Shown here: positions 16,205 through 25,401 of the stretch, piece after piece
How the letters are laid out: every line of letters begins with the position of its first letter
Numbering within the stretch: the first letter of the stretch is position 1
Source of the DNA: UBA4582 sp047629195
GTDB lineage: Bacteria > Pseudomonadota > Gammaproteobacteria > Pseudomonadales > Azotimanducaceae
Direction of reading: 5' to 3'
DNA: 64,000 bases
Assembly (NCBI GenBank): GCA_047629195.1
Contig: JBLHWY010000009.1
Coordinates: forward strand, 1 to 64,000
Notes under the pieces: generated by a model
What the model saw: the letters and a program-made list of their open reading frames with translations, nothing else
Told to the model about the DNA's origin: nothing
The model's database searches: none
Program-made: the position numbers and the translations under genes

Positions 16205-17443
16205 TTATATCTTTTTCGCTTCAGCTTTAAGATCAGGCGCATTATGTGATTGCATTGCGGATTGCGCATTGGCTTCTTCTTTCATCGCCGCAACAGCACC
16301 TTCGTTCTCCATGATTTTGGCAACAACGGCTTGTCCAGCTCTGTCAAACACCTCTCTATTATTGATTACGTAGTCCTGAGACTCTCGATAGCCTTTTAGG
16401 AACCCATTCAGCTCCGGTACGACGTATCTTGCAACCATATCCCAACTGTTGAAGTTATCCTTAGGTGTTGTCCAGTCATGCACAAAGCCAACGACGGTGC
16501 CAAACCCGCCTGTTACATTTACCATTTTTTTAATCGCATTAATCAGATCGTCGGGTGTTCCGATCACAACCGCTGAGCCGTCTCCTTCAGCCATCATCTC
16601 TATTGCTTCATCCGGCGATGCGAAGGCTTCCGCACCGGGGCGCATTAGAGTACCGACGGTATATTCGTTGTGCCAACGCATCAGGCCATGCTTAGCCTGC
16701 TCTTTTGCTAATTCCCGGGTTTCAGCAATGTGCCAATTCATAACAACTCGCCAGTCAGCCCTGTGCACAGCGTTTCCGCTTTTAGCCGCGGCTTCCTCAG
16801 CAAAGCTCCATTGTCTGGGCAGTGCCTGAAGACCAGCGGTGGAGGTCGAGCCGATAGACAAAACGCCGGTGCCATGTTTGCCAGCCAATGTCATGCCAGA
16901 AGGCGAGATCATCGACGCGACAGCAAAGGGTAAATCTTCCTGCAGGGGCAATAATTGCAGCGCTGCATCTTTCATTGTGAACCACTCGCTTTCGTGGCTA
17001 AAACGCTGATCACCTCTGAGTAGCTTTTTGATGACACCGATTGCCTCATCCTGGCGATCACGTTGTACCATTGGGTCGATACCGAGGGTGTGCGCGTCTG
17101 ATGGTAACGCACCGGGTCCTGACCCAAATATAGCGCGACCACCCGTCATATGATCAAGTTGTACCATACGCTGAGCAACGTTATAGGGATGATGGTAGGG
17201 CAGAGATACCACCCCCGTGCCTAGCTTAATACGATGACTGCGTTGGCCCGCGGCTGCCAGAAACATTTCCGGAGAAGCGATAGTCTCCCAGCCAGTTGAG
17301 TGGTGCTCGCCACACCAGAATTCGTCCAGACCCAATCTGTCCAGATGCTCAACCAAATCAAGGTCTCGTTGAAATTGAAGCATTGGATGCTCGCCGATAG
17401 GATGGTGTGGAGCGAGGAAGGCGCCAAATTTGAGTCGTGACAT
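16205..17443 (-). CDS. LLM-class flavin-dependent monooxygenase, limonene 1,2-monooxygenase-like
   Basis: About 412 residues, bacterial-luciferase fold. The N-terminus MSRLKFGAFLAPHHPIGEHP, FWCGEHHS, GTGVVSLPYHHP and GRAIFGSGPGALPSDAHTLG match the limonene monooxygenase-like branch, whose members use reduced FMN from a separate reductase and molecular oxygen. I start at 17443 because GGAGAATTCA sits directly before that ATG, although the frame is open further upstream to 17524. No dedicated flavin reductase is adjacent. The true substrate (terpene or another lipophilic compound) is not determinable from sequence. Confidence 0.82.
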   Translation of the reverse strand: MSRLKFGAFLAPHHPIGEHPMLQFQRDLDLVEHLDRLGLDEFWCGEHHSTGWETIASPEMFLAAAGQRSHRIKLGTGVVSLPYHHPYNVAQRMVQLDHMTGGRAIFGSGPGALPSDAHTLGIDPMVQRDRQDEAIGVIKKLLRGDQRFSHESEWFTMKDAALQLLPLQEDLPFAVASMISPSGMTLAGKHGTGVLSIGSTSTAGLQALPRQWSFAEEAAAKSGNAVHRADWRVVMNWHIAETRELAKEQAKHGLMRWHNEYTVGTLMRPGAEAFASPDEAIEMMAEGDGSAVVIGTPDDLINAIKKMVNVTGGFGTVVGFVHDWTTPKDNFNSWDMVARYVVPELNGFLKGYRESQDYVINNREVFDRAGQAVVAKIMENEGAVAAMKEEANAQSAMQSHNAPDLKAEAKKI

Positions 17444-17581
17444 TGAATTCTCCGAATGAATAGGTACGGGCTGGCAGTTGTTGCTTATGATTGTTTCTGG
17501 AAGCAATAGTTTTGATAATAACACGGTGTAAGTATCACGTGACGGTTGCGGTTTAAATGAATCCCGACCTATAGCTTCGAG

Positions 17582-18373
17582 CTACTGTAATTTGAAGTTA
17601 TCGCTGTCTTTCCAAGCGGGGAAGTTTTTGCGATACGAGGCTAGCGGCGCTATATCGAGCGAGGTACTGGTTTCTTGGTCTTTGTTTTCTAAATCCTCTA
17701 GAAATTCTCCCTGATAGTTTATTACGCAGGAGTCCCCGCGATACATAATATCATTTCCGTCTAAGCCAATGCGGTTAACACCAACAACAAAAGCTTGATT
17801 TTCTATAGCTCGCGCCTGGAGGAGGGCACGCCAATGTGTGTAGCGCGCTGCAGGCCAATTAGCGACGTACAAGAGTAGATCGTAGGGTTGCCCTGCTTCA
17901 TTGTCATTTTGTTGAGTATTTCGGCTAAACACAGGAAAGCGTAAGTCGTAACAGACTTGCGGGCAAATATTGAAGCCGTTTAGTTGTACTATCAGCCTTT
18001 CTTTGCCAGGTGAATAATTTTCGTTCTCTTCAGACATTCTAAATAAATGCTTCTTATCATAGTATTGTAATTTCCCGGTTGGCTCAGCCCAAATAAATCT
18101 GTTCAGAAAGTTATCGCCCTCGCGAATAATGACACTGCCACAAACAGTGCTGTTGTGCTGGAGTGCCCGTTCCAGCATCCAGTTAACCGTTCTACCGTCC
18201 ATGTTTTCAGCCAAAGCTGCTGAACGCATTGAAAAACCGGTGCTAAACATTTCCGGTAAGATCATCAAATCAGTGGATTTGATACTGTTCATGCGTTTGC
18301 CGAATTTATCCAGATTAGTTTTAATATTTTCCCAGGCGAGTTCGGACTGAAATAAAGAAATTGCCAGTGTCAT
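17582..18373 (-). CDS. yafV: Omega-amidase, YafV type (nitrilase superfamily)
   Basis: A 263-residue carbon-nitrogen hydrolase. The catalytic triad is visible: Glu41 (LPEMFSTGFSM), Lys107 or 108 (YYDKKHLF) and Cys141 (PQVCYDLRFPVF). The sequence matches YafV, which hydrolyses alpha-ketoglutaramate and alpha-ketosuccinamate to 2-oxoglutarate or oxaloacetate plus ammonia. It is 31 bp downstream of a methionine/glutamine-type aminotransferase on the same strand. In the known glutamine transaminase-omega-amidase pathway that aminotransferase would generate its substrate, so the pair very likely acts together, for example in methionine salvage. Confidence 0.9.
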   Translation of the reverse strand: MTLAISLFQSELAWENIKTNLDKFGKRMNSIKSTDLMILPEMFSTGFSMRSAALAENMDGRTVNWMLERALQHNSTVCGSVIIREGDNFLNRFIWAEPTGKLQYYDKKHLFRMSEENENYSPGKERLIVQLNGFNICPQVCYDLRFPVFSRNTQQNDNEAGQPYDLLLYVANWPAARYTHWRALLQARAIENQAFVVGVNRIGLDGNDIMYRGDSCVINYQGEFLEDLENKDQETSTSLDIAPLASYRKNFPAWKDSDNFKLQ

Positions 18374-18404
18374 AAAATTCCCTCAACTGCGCCGTATCCC
18401 AGCA

Positions 18405-19568
18405 TCAAATTTTTGCAAGCTTCTCAGCAGCCGTCGTTAATGTTTGATCATCTTTAGCGAAGCAGAACCTAACGATGTGCTGATCTGGTGGTGATTGGTA
18501 AAAAACAGAGATGGGAATAGCTGCGACACCAATCTCTTGTGTCAGATAGTTGGCGAATGTTACGTCATCTTCTTGCGAAATCTTACTATAGTCTGCCAGT
18601 TGAAAATAACTACCTTGGCTAGGCGTCATTGCAAAACGTGATGCAGACATTGCCCTCAAAAAGTAGTCACGCTTCTTTTGATAGAAGTCCGACAGCTCAA
18701 GATGATGCTCAGGGCATTCTTCCATGAAATCAGCAATGGCCCATTGTGATGGCGTATGGGTCGTAAAGGTTACGTATTGGTGTATTTTTCTGAATTCTTT
18801 TGTATACGCAGGAGGGGCAATACAGTAGGCGATTTTCCAACCGGTTGCATGATAGGTTTTGCCGAAGGACGATATAACGAAACTGCGTTGTCGCAGTCTC
18901 TCGCTGCACAACATGCTCAGATGTTTTGCATCGTCAAAGACCATGTGTTCGTAAACTTCATCGCTGATGACGTAAAGATCATTTGATTCAACGATGTCTG
19001 CCAGGGTGTCTAAATCGTCATCGCTGAATATGCTGCCACAGGGATTGTGGGGTGAATTTACAATCAACAATCTGGTTCTGTCGTTAACTTTTGCCCGCAC
19101 TTGATCCCAGTCAATCGTAAAATTTGGCGAAGTAAGTGGGATATGCACTGTCACACCTCCAGCCATTGTGATTGCCGGTTCATAAGAATCGTAAGCAGGG
19201 TCGAAAATTATTGCTTCGTCGCCGGCTTGTATAACCGTTTGAATCGCCACAAAGAGTGCTTCCGTTGCGCCTGAGGTAATGGTGATTTCAGATTCAGGGT
19301 CGACATCACAATTGTAAATATTGGCAACTTTGACCGCAATTTGTTCACGCAGATGCATCACGCCTGCCATCGGTGGATATTGATTGCGCCCATCATGTGA
19401 GTGTTTAGATAATAGTTCGAGCAATCTGTTAGGCGCAGAAAAGTCTGGATACCCTTGCGACAGGTTGATGGCACCGAACTCTTCAGCCATTTTAGACATT
19501 ACTGTAAAGATGGTTACCCCGACATTTGGTAAGCGGGAAACTAGGGGACGTTGTATGTTAGATGACAC
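18405..19568 (-). CDS. Methionine/glutamine aminotransferase (class I PLP enzyme)
   Basis: A 387-residue fold-type I aminotransferase. PLP is expected on Lys237 (SSFGKTYHATGWK); the NSPHNPCG motif (about 171-178) and INLSQGYPDF (about 34-43) are typical of the YbdL/methionine aminotransferase and kynurenine/glutamine transaminase K branch. These enzymes re-aminate 4-methylthio-2-oxobutanoate to methionine, often with glutamine as donor. The next gene on the strand is the omega-amidase that would remove the alpha-ketoglutaramate by-product, supporting this specificity over a plain aspartate aminotransferase. Confidence 0.88.
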   Translation of the reverse strand: MSSNIQRPLVSRLPNVGVTIFTVMSKMAEEFGAINLSQGYPDFSAPNRLLELLSKHSHDGRNQYPPMAGVMHLREQIAVKVANIYNCDVDPESEITITSGATEALFVAIQTVIQAGDEAIIFDPAYDSYEPAITMAGGVTVHIPLTSPNFTIDWDQVRAKVNDRTRLLIVNSPHNPCGSIFSDDDLDTLADIVESNDLYVISDEVYEHMVFDDAKHLSMLCSERLRQRSFVISSFGKTYHATGWKIAYCIAPPAYTKEFRKIHQYVTFTTHTPSQWAIADFMEECPEHHLELSDFYQKKRDYFLRAMSASRFAMTPSQGSYFQLADYSKISQEDDVTFANYLTQEIGVAAIPISVFYQSPPDQHIVRFCFAKDDQTLTTAAEKLAKI

Positions 19569-19653
19569 GGGTAGGCGACCTAATGCTAATGGAAAGGTCG
19601 CACTTTAATGAGATGCTACGTCGTTTTCAATCTCAGGCGCTGGTAACCACAGA

Positions 19654-19971
19654 TCACCTAGCGTGATTATTGTCAGCATGGTCGCCTTCATGTTGGAAAT
19701 CGCGGGCCTTCTCTACCACGTAGGCAATCGCTTCTTCGATTGCCACCTGTACGCTCACGTCCATTTGATTTTGTTCTACCGCGCTTAAGTAGAAGCACAT
19801 ATCAACGGCGTGTCGGAAGTACTTTGGTGGCAGGCGGTTAAGCGCAACGCAGGCAATATCAGATAATAACTCCTCATCAACCTCTAATGAGCCAAAACTA
19901 AAGTCTTCTGTCATTTGAACTAGTTTTTCACGCACCAATTTTTCGTACCAGTTGTGAATCTCGTTATCCAT
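19654..19971 (-). CDS. ComFB-like protein
   Basis: A 105-residue acidic protein. The VALNRLPPKYFRHAVDMCFYL segment (about residues 42-62) matches the ComFB family, first noted in a Bacillus late-competence operon and later in many Gram-negative and cyanobacterial genomes. Family members have been implicated in cyclic-di-nucleotide binding. There is no signal peptide. Standalone gene with its own ATG; regulation not visible. Confidence 0.8.
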   Translation of the reverse strand: MDNEIHNWYEKLVREKLVQMTEDFSFGSLEVDEELLSDIACVALNRLPPKYFRHAVDMCFYLSAVEQNQMDVSVQVAIEEAIAYVVEKARDFQHEGDHADNNHAR

Positions 19972-20093
19972 GCTGCTTCACCTCCCACTGTTTTTTCGAA
20001 ATCGGCTTGGCACCTATGACCAAAGTCACAATTTCCATCCTCTGAGCAAAAGTATAGTATGTGAACTGAATTTTGTTACCGGACGATAATTAG

Positions 20094-21359
20094 ATGAGAA
20101 AGTTTGTAATTGAAATACGTACCGTTGCTGTCTTTGTTTTGACGCTGGTCATTGCCGGTTGTGGTGCGCCTGATAAGTCTACGGCCACGGATAAGCCTGA
20201 AATGATGGACGCGAAGGAAGCGCTTGATATCCCCACCGGCAAGAGCCTTACTCAGAAATATCTGCTCGTGGATACGCATATTGATGTGCCTTATCGGTTA
20301 CATAACAAACCTGATCAAGACGTAGGTGGGAGCACGGAGACCGGCGAGTTTGATTATCCGCGAGCAATGGAAGGTGGGCTAAATGTTCCTTTTATGTCGG
20401 TTTATATTCCCGCTCGAGAAGAGGATGCTGGAAATGCTAAGAACTTTGCGAATGCGCTGATTGATTCAGTCGAAGCTATTGTCTCTGCACACCCTGACAA
20501 ATACGCGCTTGCCATGTCGACCGCAGAAGTTATGGAAAACTTTGCCAACAATAGAATTTCTTTGGCAATGGGCATGGAGAACGGTGGACCCATTGAAGGT
20601 GATCTTGCTAACGCCAAGCACTTTTATGATCGCGGTATTCGTTATATCACCCTGACACACTCGAAAAGCAATCACATTGCTGATTCTTCCTACGATGATA
20701 ACAAGCGCTGGGGTGGTTTGAGTGATTTTGGCAAGCAGTTGGTTCCAGAGATGAATCGTCTGGGTATTATGGTAGATGTTTCCCATGTCTCAGACGGTGC
20801 GTTTTACGATGTCATAGAAGTAACCAAAACGCCTGTGATTGCTTCACATTCGTCTGCTCGGCACTTCCGTCCTGGGTTTGAGCGAAATATGGATGATGAC
20901 ATGCTGGTGAAACTTGCTGAGAATAATGGCGTGGTTCAATTAAATATTGGCTCAAGCTTCTTGAGCGTAAAGTCGGCACAGAGCAGTAAAGTCAGAAGTG
21001 AGGCACTTGAGGCTTATATGGAAGAGATGGGAATCGAGCCAGACACCGATGCTGCCAAGGCTGCAAGAGCGAAAATATATGCTGAGAACCCATATGTATT
21101 CGCCACGATGGAAGATGTGATTGCCCATATCGATCATATCGTTAAGATCGCAGGCATCAATCATGTAGGAATAGGCTCAGATTTTGACGGCGTCGGTGAT
21201 AGTCTACCGATAGGCTTTAAAGACGTGAGTGACTACCCAAATTTTGTTGATGCACTTTTAGCTAAAGGTTATACCGAAACAGATATTGAGAAAATCCTAG
21301 GTGCCAATTTGATGCGTGTCTGGAAAGAGATTGAAGCGTACGCTGCTAAATCAAGCTAA
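20094..21359 (+). CDS. Lipoprotein membrane dipeptidase (M19)
   Basis: A 421-residue M19 renal-dipeptidase-like zinc enzyme. It begins with a lipoprotein signal peptide ending in VIAGC (Cys about residue 23), so it should be lipid-anchored in the envelope facing the periplasm. Metal-site motifs are present: DTHIDVPYRL, AMGMENGGPIEG (bridging Glu), VDVSHVSDGAFYD, VIASHSSARHFRP and IGSDFDG. The product hydrolyses dipeptides, probably including D-amino acid-containing ones from wall turnover or the environment. Monocistronic, with a hairpin 25 bp after the stop. Confidence 0.92.
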   Translation: MRKFVIEIRTVAVFVLTLVIAGCGAPDKSTATDKPEMMDAKEALDIPTGKSLTQKYLLVDTHIDVPYRLHNKPDQDVGGSTETGEFDYPRAMEGGLNVPFMSVYIPAREEDAGNAKNFANALIDSVEAIVSAHPDKYALAMSTAEVMENFANNRISLAMGMENGGPIEGDLANAKHFYDRGIRYITLTHSKSNHIADSSYDDNKRWGGLSDFGKQLVPEMNRLGIMVDVSHVSDGAFYDVIEVTKTPVIASHSSARHFRPGFERNMDDDMLVKLAENNGVVQLNIGSSFLSVKSAQSSKVRSEALEAYMEEMGIEPDTDAAKAARAKIYAENPYVFATMEDVIAHIDHIVKIAGINHVGIGSDFDGVGDSLPIGFKDVSDYPNFVDALLAKGYTETDIEKILGANLMRVWKEIEAYAAKSS

Positions 21360-21383
21360 ATGGTGTAGATCTAGACTAAAGCG

Positions 21384-21422
21384 AAAGCCCGCATAGCCGT
21401 TTTAAAACGAACTAGCGGGCTT
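21384..21422. terminator. Hairpin between convergent dipeptidase and hemF genes
   Basis: AAGCCCGC (21385-21392) pairs with GCGGGCTT (21415-21422); the intervening bases hold a second small palindrome CGTTTTAAAACG. It is in the 105 bp between two convergent genes, so it probably terminates both transcripts. The minus-strand exit (CTTTCGCTTT) is the more T-rich one. Confidence 0.6.
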
Positions 21423-21463
21423 ATCTGCGCCAACTTTTTAGGACAAGCAGTCAGGACCAATAG

Positions 21464-22360
21464 TTAGGCTAGCCAATCCTTGGCTGGCAGAAATTCATCG
21501 TAGAGTTTTGCTTCCGCTGAACCAGGTTGCGGGTGCCAGTTGTATTTCCAAATAGCCCTGGGTGGCATGGAGGCAAGGACGGACTCGATTCGGCGACCCG
21601 ATTGCAAGCCGTACCTAGTTCCACGGTCAATCGCCAGGTTGAACTCCGCGTAGCGACCACGCCGATACAATAAAAACTCCTCTTCACGGTCACTGAAAGG
21701 TGTGTCCTTTCGTTTTTCTACTATGGGTATATAGGCGGGTAAAATGCCGTTGCCGACACTTTGAACAAAATCGAAACTTCGATCAAAACCTCCCTCGACC
21801 CAATCATCAAAGAAAATTCCGCCAACTCCTCGCGCTTCCTGTCGGTGAGGTAGGTAGAAATAGTCATCACACTGTTTTTTTAATGCCGGATAAATTTCGA
21901 TACCAAAAGGGTCGCAGGCATCCTTGGCGCATTTGTGCCAGTAAACAACATCCTCTTCAAAGGGGTAATAGGGTGTTAAGTCAAAGCCTCCACCAAAATA
22001 CCAATGAGATTGATCAACAAGGAAAAAGCGCAGGTTAGCGTGAAAAGTAGGAACATAAGGGTTTCGAGGATGCATGATCATCGATATCGCTGCAGCTTGA
22101 AATCCTTTGCCAGCGAGTTCGGGATTTCGATCGGTCGCCGCTGAAGGAAGTGAATCACCGAGACTGTAAGAGAATTGCACAGCGCCGCGCTCAATGTGTG
22201 TGCCCTGATCAATGACTCGGGGACGTGAGTGCGCACCAGAATTTTGGCGGATATCTTCGATGCTAAATTCGGCGCCACCATCGATCGATGCGAGTTTGTC
22301 GCAGATATCGGTTTGTAGCTTAAAAAAGTAATCTTTGACTGGTTGTATATCAACACCCAT
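21464..22360 (-). CDS. hemF: Oxygen-dependent coproporphyrinogen III oxidase
   Basis: About 298 residues. HemF converts coproporphyrinogen III to protoporphyrinogen IX with O2 in haem synthesis; cytoplasmic dimer. Family segments seen: ISMIMHPRNPYVPTFHANLR, WYFGGGFDLTPYYP, KKQCDDYFYLPHR, GVGGIFFDDW and EFNLAIDRGTRYGLQSGRR. I start at 22360 (MGVDIQPVKDYF), which aligns with the E. coli start and has GGAGAG six bases upstream; earlier in-frame ATGs exist at 22372 and 22432. Presence of HemF indicates aerobic growth. Confidence 0.93.
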   Translation of the reverse strand: MGVDIQPVKDYFFKLQTDICDKLASIDGGAEFSIEDIRQNSGAHSRPRVIDQGTHIERGAVQFSYSLGDSLPSAATDRNPELAGKGFQAAAISMIMHPRNPYVPTFHANLRFFLVDQSHWYFGGGFDLTPYYPFEEDVVYWHKCAKDACDPFGIEIYPALKKQCDDYFYLPHRQEARGVGGIFFDDWVEGGFDRSFDFVQSVGNGILPAYIPIVEKRKDTPFSDREEEFLLYRRGRYAEFNLAIDRGTRYGLQSGRRIESVLASMPPRAIWKYNWHPQPGSAEAKLYDEFLPAKDWLA

Positions 22361-22522
22361 GTTGCTCTCCATGTTGTTTGTCCTAGCCCGCAAGCGCACT
22401 TTTCTGCTATGGCATCTTGCTGAAAGGCGCATAACATATATGAAACAGGGGCAATTTGCACTTGAGCTACATCAATGATTACTTGTATTGTCCACCGCGG
22501 ATAAAAACATCAGGAATTCAAA

Positions 22523-23887
22523 GTGCAATCATCTCTCAATCAAGACCAACTTGCGCCACTGTTATCACTTTTAGCGTCATCTAATGATGAGTTTAATCGT
22601 CGATTTCCAGGCTTGAGTATTCAGCGTCAGCCTGTACATACAGTTTATGGCGGCGCAAATCTTTACAAAGCCGGCACGATAATGAAGCTTTCCAGTCTTG
22701 CGCAGTCGCATTTTTCTACCTATGCCCAAGATCATAAGATCATGGCTGAGCTTTTAGGTCTTCCCCTCGCCGAGACCTTAGGCAGTGCCGCCAGCGAGTC
22801 AATTTCCGAAAGAGTGTATGACAGAGTCAAAAGTAAGCTGGAAACCGAAGCAATCGAAGATCACCGCGTAGATTTTGAAGATGGGTATGGTTCACGCGCG
22901 GATGAGGAGGAGGACGGACATGCTATATCAGCAGCGCAAGCAATGGCTGAGGACCATGAGTTAGGGCGTCTATCGAGGTCAACCGGTATCAGAATAAAAT
23001 CGCTCGCGGAAGAGACGAAACATCGTTCAATCAGGACGCTTGATTTATTTATCACAAAACTCGCGCAGTTAACGGAAGGTGATATTCCACAACCTTTTCT
23101 GATTACCCTTCCCAAAGTTACCACGCCAGAGCAGGTGACGGTCATTTGTCAGTGTTTGACCTTGTTGGAGGAGCAATGCAACTTACCTGCGCATTCCTTG
23201 AAGCTCGAACTGATGATGGAAACCATCCAGTCAATAATTTCATCCGATGGCCAGATAAATATCCCAGCGTTGGTCGATGCTGGTCGAGACCGTGTCGTCA
23301 CATCAGTTCTCGGCACCTTTGATTACACCGCGAGTTGTAATATTGCAGGTAACTACCAAGACCATATGCATCCAGCAGCAGATTTCGCCCGAAATATTAT
23401 GCAGGTTTCACTGACAGGTACTACGGTCACCCTATGTGATGGCATTACCAACATCATGCCAATTGCACCTCATCGGGGAAGCAACCTTACCGATAACCAA
23501 CTAGCAGAAAACAGGGATGTTATTGCTAACGCATGGAAAGTCCATTTCGACAACATTATGCATTCGCTACGACTAGGCTTTTATCAGGGCTGGGATTTGA
23601 ACCCAGCACAATTGCCAATTCGGTTCGCAGCGGTGTTTTATTTTTTCCTCACAGGACTTGATGACGCGAGTGCGCGTTTAAAGGCGTTCATCGGCAAAGC
23701 TTCACAGGCTTCACTGGTCGGAAATACATTCGATGATGCGGCGACAGGGCAGGGTTTAGTGAACTTCTTTGTCAACGGTATTAGCTGTGGCGCGCTTACC
23801 GCGCAAGACGCTCTGGATGCAGGGATTACGCTGGAAGAGCTGCGTGATCGGTCATTCCTGAAAATTGTAGAGAACCGTGCCAAGTAA
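22523..23887 (+). CDS. Aldolase/citrate-lyase-like protein (HpcH/CitE superfamily, DUF6986-like)
   Basis: A 454-residue protein starting with GTG. The DHRVDFEDGYGSRADEEEDGHA segment (about 112-133) and LKLELMMETIQSI (about 231-243) carry the Asp/Glu metal-binding pattern of the HpcH/HpaI-CitE TIM-barrel superfamily, while VTLCDGITNIMPI and the long N-terminal part match a less studied branch. It may cleave or condense an acyl-CoA or oxoacid, but the substrate is unknown. Divergent from hemF. Superfamily is likely; precise family name less certain. Confidence 0.65.
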   Translation: MQSSLNQDQLAPLLSLLASSNDEFNRRFPGLSIQRQPVHTVYGGANLYKAGTIMKLSSLAQSHFSTYAQDHKIMAELLGLPLAETLGSAASESISERVYDRVKSKLETEAIEDHRVDFEDGYGSRADEEEDGHAISAAQAMAEDHELGRLSRSTGIRIKSLAEETKHRSIRTLDLFITKLAQLTEGDIPQPFLITLPKVTTPEQVTVICQCLTLLEEQCNLPAHSLKLELMMETIQSIISSDGQINIPALVDAGRDRVVTSVLGTFDYTASCNIAGNYQDHMHPAADFARNIMQVSLTGTTVTLCDGITNIMPIAPHRGSNLTDNQLAENRDVIANAWKVHFDNIMHSLRLGFYQGWDLNPAQLPIRFAAVFYFFLTGLDDASARLKAFIGKASQASLVGNTFDDAATGQGLVNFFVNGISCGALTAQDALDAGITLEELRDRSFLKIVENRAK

Positions 23888-24059
23888 ACCTTCGTATATA
23901 GGTGCATATATACACTAAGTCATGTGTTCAGAAACATGCCCCCAGAGACACGGAGAGACATGACATGTAAAACATGCCTGATTTCTGTAACTCATAGAAA
24001 CTTGAGCTGAAACTTAATATACTCCGCCGATCAAAATATGGCGGTACTGGAGAAAAACG

Positions 24060-25274
24060 ATGGACATGAATTTTAGCGATGAAGACTTCACGTTTCAGAA
24101 AGAAGTTAGAAGTTGGATATCAGAGAACTACCCGAAAGAAATGCATGATCGTCATGCCAGAAGCGCTAATGGGCACCTGACTAAAGAAGATCATGTGTAC
24201 TGGCAGAAAGCACTTCACTCAAAAGGTTGGGCTGGGCTTAACTGGCCGAAAGAATTCGGTGGCCCTGAATTTACGCATACACAACGTTACTTGTATGACT
24301 TGGAAATGGCTGCAGCGGGCACGCTGGGTATGATGCCGTTTGGCCAATCGATGGTTGCGCCTGTCATTATGAAATATGGTACCGAGGCTCAAAAAGACAA
24401 ATTTTTACCTGATATCCTTGAGAGCAACAAGTGGTGGTGTCAGGGTTATTCTGAGCCTGGCGCTGGATCTGATTTAGCGTCCCTTAGAACTAAAGCCGAA
24501 CGTGATGGGGACCATTATGTTGTCAACGGCTCCAAAACGTGGAATACACTCGGCCAGTATGCCGACATGATCTTTTGTTTGGTTCGAACGAGCGATGACA
24601 ATATTCGCCAGATGGGTATTTCATTCTTGTTAATCGATATGACGTCACCCGGTATTGACGTACAACCTATTGTGACAATTGACGGTCCGGCCGATGGGTT
24701 CCAAGAAATCAACATGGTTCACTTTACAGATGTTCGCGTCCCTGTTGAGAATTTAATTGGCGAGGAAGGCAAAGGCTGGACATACGCTAAATATCTGTTG
24801 GAGTTTGAACGTGGAAATGCGTATTCACATGGCTTGAAGGCGAGTCTCGCGAGCTTGAAGCGAGTCGCTGCAGCTGAAGGAAACGGTTTCGGCGAGTCTC
24901 TTCAGGATGATTCAGCGTTCCAGGCAAAGCTTGCAGAAGTTGAAATCGCTATTTCTGCGCTGGAATTTACTGAGCTACGGATTTTGAGTAGTCTGAGTAC
25001 AGGTGCAAATGTGGGTCCTGAATCATCTCTGTTAAAGTGCCGTGGTAGTGAGTTGCAACAAGTTCTCACTGAGCTTTACTGCGAAGCAGTGGGCAATTAT
25101 TCCACGCCGTTTGATAACTCGGGTCCAGTGAAAGGGTTGAATGTTGAACCTATCGGTCCTGAATATGCCTCGGTTGCTGCACCGGCGTATTTTAACACCC
25201 GGAAAGTTTCCATCTACGCCGGCTCAAATGAAATTCAACGTAACATCATGGCCAAAATGGTATTGGGCCTGTAA
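24060..25274 (+). CDS. Acyl-CoA dehydrogenase (first)
   Basis: A 404-residue FAD-dependent acyl-CoA dehydrogenase. WCQGYSEPGAGSDLASL is the first signature, VNGSKTWNT the following strand, and AGSNEIQRNIMAKMVLGL the C-terminal signature. The GLNWPKEFGGP N-terminal helix region fits the larger ACAD branch used for long, branched or steroid-side-chain acyl-CoAs. The catalytic base cannot be placed with certainty by eye. GGAGAAAAACG precedes the ATG. A TetR-family gene and a second ACAD follow, suggesting an acyl-chain catabolic locus. Confidence 0.9.
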   Translation: MDMNFSDEDFTFQKEVRSWISENYPKEMHDRHARSANGHLTKEDHVYWQKALHSKGWAGLNWPKEFGGPEFTHTQRYLYDLEMAAAGTLGMMPFGQSMVAPVIMKYGTEAQKDKFLPDILESNKWWCQGYSEPGAGSDLASLRTKAERDGDHYVVNGSKTWNTLGQYADMIFCLVRTSDDNIRQMGISFLLIDMTSPGIDVQPIVTIDGPADGFQEINMVHFTDVRVPVENLIGEEGKGWTYAKYLLEFERGNAYSHGLKASLASLKRVAAAEGNGFGESLQDDSAFQAKLAEVEIAISALEFTELRILSSLSTGANVGPESSLLKCRGSELQQVLTELYCEAVGNYSTPFDNSGPVKGLNVEPIGPEYASVAAPAYFNTRKVSIYAGSNEIQRNIMAKMVLGL

Positions 25275-25401
25275 GTTTTGGACCGTCGGGTTTGCCTAAC
25301 AGTTTCCAGTGGCCAGACCTTGATGGTTCACTTCGCTGAGCTAAAGCCCTGCCTAAAATCTTGCTCTGAGATCCTGTGAATAAATTCCGGTTAAAAAGGC
25401 T

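Noticed and set aside
16449..16829. 126-codon plus-strand frame opposite the LLM monooxygenase
   Set aside because: Shadow of a conserved gene on the other strand with composition unlike real proteins here.
23894..23913. GTATATA/TATATAC hairpin after the citrate-lyase-like gene as terminator
   Set aside because: AT-only 7-bp stem and no T-run; too weak to call.
24024..24044. CCGCC/GGCGG hairpin before the first acyl-CoA dehydrogenase
   Set aside because: Only 5 bp with a long loop; could easily be chance.
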